DNA of 11,164 nt from Candidatus Thorarchaeota archaeon. GTDB lineage: Archaea; Asgardarchaeota; Thorarchaeia; Thorarchaeales; Thorarchaeaceae. Location: contig JAEOST010000115.1 in the NCBI GenBank assembly GCA_016840245.1, positions 1 through 11,164 on the forward strand, written 5' to 3'. The notes beneath the pieces were generated by a model. The model made no database searches and was not told the origin of the DNA. It saw only the letters and a list, made by a program, of their open reading frames with translations. Positions within the stretch are counted from its first letter, which is position 1; every line of letters begins with the position of its first letter. The translations under genes were made by a program, and so were the position numbers. This document shows positions 1-6,236 of the stretch, one piece after another.

Positions 1-992
1 GAGAAGTCGCCACTGACTTTTCCAACAATCTTGAGAGACGGATTCACATCTTTTGCCAAGGCAGTGATTCGCATTTCAAGGAATGGAGTAAGTTCTTCGA
101 TTACAATGAGAGTGTCCAGTTCTTCAATGAACTTTGATATCTTCTTATCTGGTAACGGAAAGATGGTTCCGAGTTTCAGTACTGGCAATCTTACATCAAG
201 ATTCTGCATTGCTTCTTTTGTGTGGAGATAGCATACACCCGCAGTGATAACACCAACCTTACCTTCACCTTCCTCAACAAAGTTGAATGGACTATCCTCA
301 ATCTCATCCTTGATTTTTCTTGTCTTCTCAAGGAGCTCTCCCTTCAAACGTCTAGCGATTGGTCCCACAGTGAAGTATTGTCCTTTCACATCCGACCATT
401 TGTTCTTCTTGAAAGGTGTCCTCTTCATCTCCTCGAGTGTAACCATTGATCTCTGATGGTTCACTCTAGTTGTTGTCCTCACAATGACAAGGGTCTTGTA
501 TTTCTCTGAGAGGTCAAAAGCCCACTTTACCATCTCATATGCCTCTTGGGCATTTGATGGTTCAATCATAGGAACATAGGCAGATTCTCCAAAGTAGCGA
601 CCATCTTGCTCAGATTGCGATGAATGAGCATAGGGATCATCTGCGATGAGACACACACATCCCGCATTGACACCCGTGTACGCGATACTGAACATGGCAT
701 CACTAGCTACGTTCATTCCAACACTCTTCATGGACGTGAATGAACGTAGTCCCGCCATTGATGCACCTGCTACGGTCTCCAAGGCAACTTTCTCGTTGAC
801 CGAGATCTCCATTTTGTAGTCGCCAAAGTGGTCCAGTACTTCTCCAAAGGTGTCCATTATTTCAGAAACAGGTGATCCAGGATAGAATGCAACTACCTTT
901 GTATTAGCTTCAAGGACACCCCTCACAACTGCTTCATTCGACAACATTAGTGCTGGTCCTTGGTCTGTTCTCTTGACATCCTCAACTGTCAT
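1..992 (-). CDS. iorA: Indolepyruvate:ferredoxin oxidoreductase, alpha subunit (N-terminal part; runs off window)
   Basis: IorA/IorB convert aryl-pyruvates from aromatic amino acid transamination to aryl-acetyl-CoA, reducing ferredoxin, in archaeal peptide fermentation; the enzyme is cytoplasmic, with thiamine diphosphate and Fe-S clusters. The 330 visible residues match the N-terminal half of the family. They show a YPGSPVSEI motif (about 37-45), NEKVALE (66-72) whose Glu67 is the likely thiamine-activating glutamate, then TSMKSVGMNVASD and the ADDPYAHSSQSEQDGR segment typical of IorA. A middle domain begins near residue 255. The C-terminal cofactor-binding and ferredoxin-like domains lie beyond position 1; the family is usually about 600 residues. 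I chose the ATG at 992 because GGAGGAG (1001-1007) sits 8 nt upstream. The in-frame GTG at 998 would leave only 2 nt. The gene is divergent from the GTPase cassettes and probably unrelated to them. Confidence 0.9.
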   Translation of the reverse strand, partial: MTVEDVKRTDQGPALMLSNEAVVRGVLEANTKVVAFYPGSPVSEIMDTFGEVLDHFGDYKMEISVNEKVALETVAGASMAGLRSFTSMKSVGMNVASDAMFSIAYTGVNAGCVCLIADDPYAHSSQSEQDGRYFGESAYVPMIEPSNAQEAYEMVKWAFDLSEKYKTLVIVRTTTRVNHQRSMVTLEEMKRTPFKKNKWSDVKGQYFTVGPIARRLKGELLEKTRKIKDEIEDSPFNFVEEGEGKVGVITAGVCYLHTKEAMQNLDVRLPVLKLGTIFPLPDKKISKFIEELDTLIVIEELTPFLEMRITALAKDVNPSLKIVGKVSGDF

Positions 993-1058
993 AGTCACGG
1001 CTCCTCCGCATAAATGGTGTTCTGAGTCCATCATACAACATGGAACATAAGCATTGGG

Positions 1059-1087
1059 TTATACCAGAATTCGTCAATTTTCGTACT
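1059..1087 (+). promoter_or_regulatory. Putative promoter element shared with cassette copy 2 (TTATA + AGAATTCGTC + GTACT)
   Basis: TTATA (1059-1063) is followed after 2 nt by AGAATTCGTC (1066-1075) and then a T-rich stretch with GTACT (1083-1087). The same three blocks in the same order lie upstream of copy 2 (4072-4098) with slightly different spacing. Here the element is about 115 nt before the first start codon; in copy 2 it is next to it. I infer a TATA box and start-site region inherited by both copies. GAATTC is palindromic, so the element could also serve iorA. Confidence 0.45.
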
Positions 1088-1111
1088 TTTGATAGTAGAA
1101 CGATAAAATGG

Positions 1112-1119
1112 AATATATA
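1112..1119 (+). promoter_or_regulatory. Alternative TATA-box candidate for cassette copy 1
   Basis: AATATATA lies about 70 nt upstream of the ATG at 1190, with an A-rich run just before it that could act as a TFB-recognition element. Transcription would start near 1143 and leave a leader containing the Shine-Dalgarno-like GAGGTG at 1173-1178. It competes with the 1059 element as the true promoter; the sequence alone does not decide. Confidence 0.35.
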
Positions 1120-1189
1120 CATCGGAGTAACCTTAAGTAATGAAAGTGTCCGAGAAAACTCGGGACCAATTAGAGGTGACACATAGTAG

Positions 1190-1471
1190 ATGGAACTCCA
1201 ATTTCAATGCCCTCAATGTAAAGGCAAAGCCAAAGTCCAAATGACAGATGATGAGGCTGGCCAGATACAACAACGGATATTGAATGAGGGGCGTTCACCG
1301 ACTCTGATCATCAAATGTGAAAATTCGCATGAGTTGCTTGTGACACTCTACAATTTACGTAGCGGCGAAGGATTAGGAATACGAGATGTTGTTGTTGCGG
1401 TTCGGGCTGAAACTGAAGAACCAAAGTCCGATGTTGATTGGTTGACAAAAGCGTTCGGCGGTGGAACCTAA
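1190..1471 (+). CDS. Cassette copy 1, protein A: small putative zinc-binding CPxC/CxNxH protein
   Basis: I do not recognise this 93-residue family by name. Cys7-Pro-Gln-Cys10 and Cys43-Glu-Asn-Ser-His47 form a likely Cys3His zinc site, with the two knuckles separated by a helix-like acidic segment and the strictly shared EGRSPTL (33-39). After HELLVTLY (47-54) comes a GIRDVVV strand. A variable linker then leads to a C-terminal DWLTKAFGG (83-91) that looks like a short docking helix. The paralogue at 4110 keeps all four putative ligands; by hand, 30 of the first 54 residues are identical. No signal peptide or membrane segment is seen, so a cytoplasmic adaptor is inferred. GAGGTG (1173-1178) precedes the ATG by 11 nt. 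Its stop overlaps the next start (TAATG), implying translational coupling and a shared complex with protein B. Confidence 0.85.
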   Translation: MELQFQCPQCKGKAKVQMTDDEAGQIQQRILNEGRSPTLIIKCENSHELLVTLYNLRSGEGLGIRDVVVAVRAETEEPKSDVDWLTKAFGGGT

Positions 1472-1848
1472 TGGTTGTTAGAATGGTTGTACGTGTGTTT
1501 ATGGACAATATGGCATCAAAGGTTCTCTATCCTCCTGAAGAACAGAGTGGCGAACGCATTGCCCTATTAACTGGAATTGTGCAGCTTGTGCAGAGTGCAT
1601 TGAAACGTGATGAGTCAACAGTTCTCACACCTGGTGTACCATTCTACATGAAATCGGATAAGGGGACCGTCGGTTACATGCAACGAGAAGAGAAACTGTA
1701 TATCTGCGAAGCTGAAAACGAAAAGGAAGCTGGCGACGTATTGACACTAATCAGAGGAAACTCAGACTGCAGTGAGGAAGAGCTGATTGCAATCGTATCT
1801 AAGGCTTTGAGGAAACGTGGAAGAGAGATGAGCAGTCTCTGGGGATAG
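1471..1848 (+). CDS. Cassette copy 1, protein B: putative longin/roadblock-like GTPase partner
   Basis: This is a 125-residue soluble protein of unrecognised family. The pattern I read is: strand (3-11), strand (16-21), long helix around the invariant ERIALLTGIVQL (28-39), a strand pair over FYMKSDKGTVGYM and KLYICEAEN, then two helices ending in the highly charged LRKRGREMSSLW tail. That order resembles longin or roadblock/LC7 folds, which commonly form dimeric platforms that regulate small GTPases; this is inference from pattern, not a match. I start it at 1471 rather than the longer in-frame 1438 because the paralogue at 4398 aligns residue for residue from this ATG. The A-gene stop TAA also shares its last base with it, and GGTGG (1460-1464) lies 6 nt upstream. 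Neighbouring GTPase and membrane genes support a regulatory role. Confidence 0.8.
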   Translation: MVVRMVVRVFMDNMASKVLYPPEEQSGERIALLTGIVQLVQSALKRDESTVLTPGVPFYMKSDKGTVGYMQREEKLYICEAENEKEAGDVLTLIRGNSDCSEEELIAIVSKALRKRGREMSSLWG

Positions 1849-1853
1849 GAGGT
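1847..1853 (+). promoter_or_regulatory. Shine-Dalgarno site for protein C, copy 1
   Basis: AGGAGGT overlaps the end of gene B. The GGAGG core is 4 nt from the ATG at 1857 and 10 nt from the in-frame ATG at 1863, so protein C may begin two residues later than annotated. Confidence 0.6.
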
Positions 1854-1856
1854 TCT

Positions 1857-3374
1857 ATGATTATGAGTTATTTTGACTTCTTCTATCAAGCTTTGCTTGA
1901 TGCTGGTGGTGTTATCTATTCTGTTATTATTGTGTCACTAATAATATTTGCAGGGAGAGTCAGAGAGATTTACCCTGAACTTACTCAGGGAACCAGGAGA
2001 GCTCTCGTTGCATACGGACTTTCCGGGATTTCCATGATTGCAGCAACCAGCGTTGGTTTAACGGAATCTTTGCGCTTTCTAATTTATACTACTGGTGCCT
2101 TCTTTCTCGGGTGTATCCTGATTGCCCAGCTCTGGATTCTATTCCCATTTGATCGAGCGCGAAAAGGTACAGTGGGTGTGATAGTCATGCTGACTAGCAC
2201 AATATTTGATGGGATTCTACAAGGATTAGACCTATACCTTACACTTCCAGATTCTCATTTCATTCATATCTACGCGGAATCTTTTGCTAACATCATTTTC
2301 ACAATGACACCACTTCTTATTCTACTCATTGGTAGTGTGTATTTTGCCGTTGTTCTCTTACGAGAGAATCCATCATTGTTCACAGTATCACTGTTCGCAA
2401 TGTTAGTGATGTATCTGTCAACTTGGGTAATTGGTGCAACAGGATGGATATGGGTGAATCCAGAATATTTCATGATTCTAATCCTTCCTTTGGTTGTTGC
2501 AGCGACGATTTTCAGTACAGTTAGAATGCCTGCAGTAAATATGATTGCTGCATTCTTAATGCTGTTTGCGTTTAGTATGATTTTACCTCTGATAATTGGT
2601 GCACTCTATGTTGGTGATTGGGCTACATTTGTTTTCGGACTTGCTGAGCTCATTGTAGCAAATTGTCTCATTGCACCTCTCAATTATTTTACTGGGCAAG
2701 CAGTTACATCAGGCGCACGAGCACCACGGTACATCTCTGTTACCATTGTCTTTGTCACATTACTCGTCATCATTCAAACACTTGGATGGGCAATGTATAA
2801 TCAGGTGTTGCTTGATCCTGTGCTTAGTGCTGGAATTGTAGATCCACGAGATGCATGGAATCAGTATATGATTTGGTTTAATCTCATAATAGGTGCTGTT
2901 GCAGCAGGAGCATATATGTTGGGATCTGTTTCATCTGTATTTGGTGATTGGGTGCATGCAGTCACTCGTGAAGCAATGTTCATCTTTGGAACTGCATTGG
3001 CACTATTAGCGTTTCCACTCATACAAGAAGACAGATGGGACAATAACCTCTTCTGGCTTATGTTTGGTGTCGTTGTAATAATCGGACTTCTGTTATACAC
3101 CCGAGTTGCCGTTCGAATATATCGAGCAGGTGGTAAGGGAGCAGCTGGTCGATTGATGTCGTTTGTTACAAGTATCGTTATGATTGCGGTCGCAACAATG
3201 TTCAGCGATGATTTTCCATTACTCTTTGTGATTGTTTCTTTGATGATTGCAGGAGGACTTGCAGTTCTAAGTAGCCCACCTGCTACTGCTAGGATCTTAA
3301 GGACTCTACAACGTCGTAGTACAGGGGAAACCATAGAACAGACTTATCAGGAAATTGAACCTTCGGTGGATTAG
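1857..3374 (+). CDS. Cassette copy 1, protein C: polytopic membrane protein (about 15 segments)
   Basis: This 505-residue integral membrane protein belongs to no family I recognise. I count about 15 hydrophobic segments starting near residues 14, 50, 73, 105, 145, 173, 203, 224, 250, 287, 331, 365, 393, 427 and 446. Basic loops (RVREIYPELTQGTRRA, DRARKG, the loop with GARAPR, the loop with RIYRAGGKG) fall on one side and acidic or aromatic loops on the other. This gives an N-out, C-in topology with a roughly 35-residue charged cytoplasmic tail (RILRTLQRRSTGE and onward). No transporter signature, catalytic motif or cofactor ligand pair stands out. The paralogue at 4779 shares the segment pattern and the PLxxF...ARxPxYI loop but lacks the tail. 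The GTPase gene follows after a single base, so I infer that C is the membrane receptor, anchor or effector of the GTPase. Confidence 0.85.
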   Translation: MIMSYFDFFYQALLDAGGVIYSVIIVSLIIFAGRVREIYPELTQGTRRALVAYGLSGISMIAATSVGLTESLRFLIYTTGAFFLGCILIAQLWILFPFDRARKGTVGVIVMLTSTIFDGILQGLDLYLTLPDSHFIHIYAESFANIIFTMTPLLILLIGSVYFAVVLLRENPSLFTVSLFAMLVMYLSTWVIGATGWIWVNPEYFMILILPLVVAATIFSTVRMPAVNMIAAFLMLFAFSMILPLIIGALYVGDWATFVFGLAELIVANCLIAPLNYFTGQAVTSGARAPRYISVTIVFVTLLVIIQTLGWAMYNQVLLDPVLSAGIVDPRDAWNQYMIWFNLIIGAVAAGAYMLGSVSSVFGDWVHAVTREAMFIFGTALALLAFPLIQEDRWDNNLFWLMFGVVVIIGLLLYTRVAVRIYRAGGKGAAGRLMSFVTSIVMIAVATMFSDDFPLLFVIVSLMIAGGLAVLSSPPATARILRTLQRRSTGETIEQTYQEIEPSVD

Positions 3375-3375
3375 A

Positions 3376-3927
3376 ATGAAGATTATCAAGGCTGTAGTGT
3401 TGGGGGATACTGAATGTGGCAAGACCTCATTCACTCAACGCTATACCACTGGTAATTTTCCGGACCCTACATTTCTCAGAACTACAATTGGAGCAAGTTT
3501 TGACACAAAGAAGGTTGAGGTTCCAAATACTGGAGAGGTCACCCTGAGTATTTGGGATTTCGGGGGTCAGACCCGATTCATTGAAGCCTTACAGTCAATG
3601 ATTAGAGGTGCAGTCGTTGGTCTGCTCTTCTTTGATGTGACAAGACTTCAGACACTAGACAATCTTGAAGGGTACTGGATTCCAGCTATTGAATCCAACA
3701 GTAATCTGAAGCTTAAAGACGGTGATGGTGAACGCTTCATAGTTATTGCCAACAAGGTAGACCTCATTGATAATGAGCGAATTGATTTCGTAGCTGGAGA
3801 GATGCTATTCCTTCATGAAAAATATGGGATGCAAGGGACATTTCTCTCTGCGAGGACTGGTGTTGGTATAGATCGTCTCGATTCTCTGTTCATGGAAATA
3901 TTAGAACGATTCGTACCCAATCCGTAA
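3376..3927 (+). CDS. Cassette copy 1, protein D: Ras/Rab/Arf-like small GTPase
   Basis: This 183-residue single-domain GTPase carries every G motif: G1 GDTECGKT (10-17), G2 Thr37 in TTIGASF, G3 WDFGGQ (60-65, with Gln65 at the position of Ras Gln61), G4 NKVD (126-129) and G5 SAR (158-160). The G3 wording is nearer to Arf (WDVGGQ) than Ras (WDTAGQ), while the TTIGxSF switch I is Rab-like, so I assign only the superfamily. The C-terminus (RFVPNP) has no cysteine for prenylation and the N-terminus no myristoylation glycine. Membrane contact therefore probably depends on protein C. I start at 3376 rather than the in-frame 3355 because this ATG aligns with the copy 2 paralogue and sits one base after the stop of gene C. 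That spacing indicates one transcript. Confidence 0.93.
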   Translation: MKIIKAVVLGDTECGKTSFTQRYTTGNFPDPTFLRTTIGASFDTKKVEVPNTGEVTLSIWDFGGQTRFIEALQSMIRGAVVGLLFFDVTRLQTLDNLEGYWIPAIESNSNLKLKDGDGERFIVIANKVDLIDNERIDFVAGEMLFLHEKYGMQGTFLSARTGVGIDRLDSLFMEILERFVPNP

Positions 3928-3936
3928 GATTAGACG

Positions 3937-3950
3937 ATTACTTTTTTCCC
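3937..3950 (+). terminator. Putative T-rich archaeal terminator after cassette copy 1
   Basis: The run TTTTTT at 3942-3947 lies 15 nt past the GTPase stop codon and has no strong hairpin before it. Archaeal RNA polymerase commonly terminates at such U-tracts. A second pyrimidine-rich stretch follows near 3962-3971. Confidence 0.4.
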
Positions 3951-4071
3951 ATCTGTAACTCGTTTCTCTCTCAAAGTACTATTAGTTAGTTCGATAGTGT
4001 GAAGCATAACATTCTGAAACTTCTTTCAATTCTTATACAATGAATTAACGGCTTCATCATAGTAATCTTAA

Positions 4072-4098
4072 TTATAGGTTAGAATTCGTCTTTGTACT
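4072..4098 (+). promoter_or_regulatory. Putative promoter of cassette copy 2, matching the copy 1 element
   Basis: TTATA (4072-4076), AGAATTCGTC (4081-4090) and GTACT (4094-4098) repeat the blocks found at 1059-1087. A TATA box here would place the transcript start near 4100, leaving a leader of about 10 nt before the ATG at 4110. That fits the absence of a Shine-Dalgarno site. The 10-base exact match between two short spacers is unlikely to be chance, but it may be a general promoter feature of this genome. Confidence 0.5.
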
Positions 4099-4109
4099 GG
4101 TTATTGCAG

Positions 4110-4397
4110 ATGCAGTTAGTATTCTCATGTCCCCAGTGCTCTTCTGGTGCGTTCATTGACCTCTCTGATGAGGAAATTGAAAATATCAAGAAGGCAATTG
4201 TTGAGGAAGGCCGTTCTCCGACATTATTGTCAGAATGTGAAAATGGTCATGAACTTCTAGTAACCTTGTACTTTCGAGATGATGAGTTGGGTGTACGCGA
4301 CATTGCTGTCCCTATTGAAGCGGGGTCATCATCAAAGCCGAAAGAAAAGCCCGACGAACTTGATTGGGTCAAGAGTGCTTTTGGAGGGCGGAAGTAA
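4110..4397 (+). CDS. Cassette copy 2, protein A: small putative zinc-binding CPxC/CxNxH protein
   Basis: This 95-residue paralogue of the protein at 1190 has identical spacing of putative metal ligands: Cys7, Cys10, Cys43, His47. It shares EEGRSPTLL, CENGHELLVTLY and a C-terminal DWVKSAFGG motif, separated by a longer Ser/Lys/Pro/Glu-rich linker (SSSKPKEKPDE). Conserved ends with a variable linker suggest a metal-binding head plus a tethered docking helix. I place the start at the ATG at 4110 because it aligns with copy 1 (MxLxFxCPQC). An in-frame TTG at 4092 would add six residues absent from copy 1. No Shine-Dalgarno site is visible, consistent with a nearly leaderless transcript. The stop abuts the start of gene B directly. 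Function is unknown; a role as a partner of the GTPase is inferred from conserved gene order. Confidence 0.85.
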   Translation: MQLVFSCPQCSSGAFIDLSDEEIENIKKAIVEEGRSPTLLSECENGHELLVTLYFRDDELGVRDIAVPIEAGSSSKPKEKPDELDWVKSAFGGRK

Positions 4398-4766
4398 ATG
4401 CCAGTCCATCTTGTTGCGAAAGTACGTTTAGATGATATGAAATCTGAAGTCCTTTGGCCGACTGATGAAAGTAGGGAAGAACGGATTGCACTACTAACTG
4501 GAATTGTGCAACTCATCTCTGCTGCATTGAGGAGTTCAGGTGGTATGGATCAATGTGTTCCAAACTTCATGAAGTCTGAGAGAGGTGTGATTGCATATTG
4601 CAGTATGGATCCTTATCTGATAATTTGTGAAGGTGACAATGAGAACGAAACAGGACAGGCATTGCAGACCATTATCAATAATCCCGATTCTTCTGAACAT
4701 GATTTAAGTAAATTGGAGAAAGAAGTTGAGAAACGAGGAAAAGAACTGGAGCGACTTTGGAGCTAG
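4398..4766 (+). CDS. Cassette copy 2, protein B: putative longin/roadblock-like GTPase partner
   Basis: This 122-residue paralogue of the protein at 1471 has the 12-residue ERIALLTGIVQL identical at the same positions (28-39) and aligns from the first Met (MPVHLVAKVRLDDM against MVVRMVVRVFMDNM). Strand and helix order look the same: two N-terminal strands, a long helix, a hairpin over NFMKSERGVIAYC and YLIICEGDNE, then a helix and a charged C-terminal helix (LEKEVEKRGKELERLW). The GVIAY...YLIICEG hairpin and short size fit a longin/roadblock-type platform; this is a fold guess. The start codon immediately follows the gene A stop, with GGAGG at 4383-4387 inside gene A. It lacks transmembrane or secretion signals, so it should be cytoplasmic. 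Confidence 0.8.
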   Translation: MPVHLVAKVRLDDMKSEVLWPTDESREERIALLTGIVQLISAALRSSGGMDQCVPNFMKSERGVIAYCSMDPYLIICEGDNENETGQALQTIINNPDSSEHDLSKLEKEVEKRGKELERLWS

Positions 4767-4778
4767 GGAGGAAAGAAA

Positions 4779-6185
4779 ATGGATTTTGTACTTACGTTTA
4801 TTATTGCTGGGCTTCTGAGTGTTACATTGCTGTTTGGTACAGCAATCATATACGCTCGTAGACTTAGAAGTGTCTACGATGATATCAGTCCACAGACAGC
4901 TAGATCTCTTGAATGGTTTGGGTTGTCTAATGTCTTTCTTGGGCTTGTTGTTTTAGCTGGAATCTATTTACCCGAACTAACTGTTATGATTGTAGGATTC
5001 ACAATTACCTTTTTGGTAATATCTCAAATCAACTTGCTTTTTGAAAAACCACAATCCGTTCTAAGGGGAGGTATCTTGACTCTCATCATGAGTATGATTC
5101 TTGCAGGTATTGTGCTAATACGAATAGCCATTCCTGATATCAACATTTCAACCATTTTCACAATGATACCATTGGGAACACTGACTATAGCGATGGTAGC
5201 ACTTTCACTATACTTGCTTCGTGCATCAGCCTCACCATTTACAGCTTCTATGTTCGTTATTGTTGTGTCATTGATAATCTCAGCTGGAACTGCTTCTATG
5301 ATAGATCTCTTTGCTGTTCCACAATTCTTTGCTCTGCAGGCCCTGCCTGTTATCATTGCAGCAGCTGTAATGGTTTCGATGCTGAGGCCTTGGAGGAGAA
5401 TCATCTCCCGGGGTGTTGCTTTCTTTGCAATAACTGTTGGAGTATCAATAGCAATATCTGCAATCCTTTCTGGTAACTATACCATCTTCATATTCGCGCT
5501 CACAGCAGCCTTTGCTGGAGGATGCACAGTCATACCTCTGGATTTCTTCCTTGAACAGGCAATAGTGACTCGAGCAAGAACTCCAGTCTACATTGCAGTG
5601 ACACTGTTCTTTGTATCAATTCTAGCTATAACTCATATGAACAACTTCTCAATTGCCTACGGTTTATCTGGCGGCACATGGGATGACAATATCCTGTTCC
5701 TAGACTGGATATTCGGAGTGATTGCTGTCTGTACATTCACATTGGCTGCTATGTCTGCTACCCTCTCCGAAGGAAAACTACGAGTATTCCGAGAAGCACT
5801 GATTGCATTTGGTGGAATGCTTGTTGCTCTTGGAGCCACACAAGTGAGATGGATTGATCTAGCAACAGAGATACCTGATATTGGAGTAGATCTTCACTAT
5901 CAACGATGGGAGCTTGACCCACTTTACATACCTCTGATATTCCTGCTCATTATAGGATTCATTGGATTCATTAGAGTTGCACAGCAACTCTCACGTGCGG
6001 GTTCTACTATGGCAGGCGCTAGATTCCTGGCATTCATGTTCGCTGCTCTTGCAATTGGTATTGTAGCCATGTATGCTGATGTCATCATTGGCATAGCTTC
6101 AATTGAGGTGCTGGCGATAGTGATGTCCGCTGCAGGTCTGTTGTTAATCTTCAGTAACCCAAGAGCGGTGTTTAGAGCGCAGTGA
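4779..6185 (+). CDS. Cassette copy 2, protein C: polytopic membrane protein (about 15 segments)
   Basis: This 468-residue homologue of the protein at 1857 has the same inferred topology. There are about 15 hydrophobic segments with an extracellular N-terminus and cytoplasmic basic loops: ARRLRSVYDDISPQTARS, RPWRRIISR, the loop with TRARTP, GKLRVFRE, SRAGSTMAGAR. The most similar stretches to copy 1 are the first cytoplasmic loop plus segment 2, and the PLDFFLEQA...RARTPVYIAVT region around segments 9-10. Two differences are clear. The C-terminus stops about nine residues after the last segment (copy 1 has about 35), and the outer loop before segment 13 is longer (RWIDLATEIPDIGVDLHYQRW). GGGAGG precedes the ATG by 7 nt. 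Function is unknown; the linkage to a GTPase in both copies argues for a receptor, scaffold or transported-signal role. Confidence 0.85.
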   Translation: MDFVLTFIIAGLLSVTLLFGTAIIYARRLRSVYDDISPQTARSLEWFGLSNVFLGLVVLAGIYLPELTVMIVGFTITFLVISQINLLFEKPQSVLRGGILTLIMSMILAGIVLIRIAIPDINISTIFTMIPLGTLTIAMVALSLYLLRASASPFTASMFVIVVSLIISAGTASMIDLFAVPQFFALQALPVIIAAAVMVSMLRPWRRIISRGVAFFAITVGVSIAISAILSGNYTIFIFALTAAFAGGCTVIPLDFFLEQAIVTRARTPVYIAVTLFFVSILAITHMNNFSIAYGLSGGTWDDNILFLDWIFGVIAVCTFTLAAMSATLSEGKLRVFREALIAFGGMLVALGATQVRWIDLATEIPDIGVDLHYQRWELDPLYIPLIFLLIIGFIGFIRVAQQLSRAGSTMAGARFLAFMFAALAIGIVAMYADVIIGIASIEVLAIVMSAAGLLLIFSNPRAVFRAQ

Positions 6186-6236
6186 GATACTACGTAGGAT
6201 TAAGTACCGCTAGAGTATGAATGGACTGAGATAGAA
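6186..6236. other. 51-nt spacer between C and D of copy 2
   Basis: In copy 1 these genes are one base apart; here 51 nt intervene. I see no strong TATA box or stem-loop, and only a weak TGAGAT Shine-Dalgarno-like sequence before the GTPase start. It may be drift after duplication or a site allowing separate translation of the GTPase. Confidence 0.4.

Larger units (their letters stand above)
993..1189. other. Divergent intergenic region between iorA and cassette copy 1
   Basis: This 197-nt gap separates two divergent genes and must hold promoters for both. It contains TTATA at 1059-1063 followed by GAATTCG, and a second AT-rich TATA candidate at 1112-1119. A 66-codon reading frame on the minus strand across 982-1182 has no family resemblance and I do not regard it as a gene. 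Confidence 0.6.
3928..4109. other. Intergenic region between cassette copies
   Basis: This 182-nt AT-rich spacer has no credible gene. It opens with a T6 run just after the copy 1 GTPase (probable termination zone) and ends with the TATA/GAATTCG promoter element of copy 2. The two cassettes are therefore probably separate transcription units, with some read-through possible. Confidence 0.6.

Noticed and set aside
222..456. Two overlapping plus-strand frames near the left edge
   Set aside because: Both lie antisense to the IorA reading frame, which matches its family throughout.
982..1182. 66-codon minus-strand frame in the iorA/cassette spacer
   Set aside because: It overlaps the iorA start and promoter region, has no recognisable family or ribosome site, and reads like translated promoter DNA.
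1438..1470. Extended N-terminus for protein B of copy 1
   Set aside because: The extra 11 residues overlap gene A out of frame and are absent from the copy 2 paralogue, which aligns from the ATG at 1471.
2861..3334. 157-codon minus-strand frame inside membrane gene C of copy 1
   Set aside because: Antisense to a well-supported coding region with a paralogue; composition is that of a mirrored hydrophobic gene.
5024..5404. 126-codon minus-strand frame inside membrane gene C of copy 2
   Set aside because: Antisense shadow of a conserved membrane protein; no independent signals.
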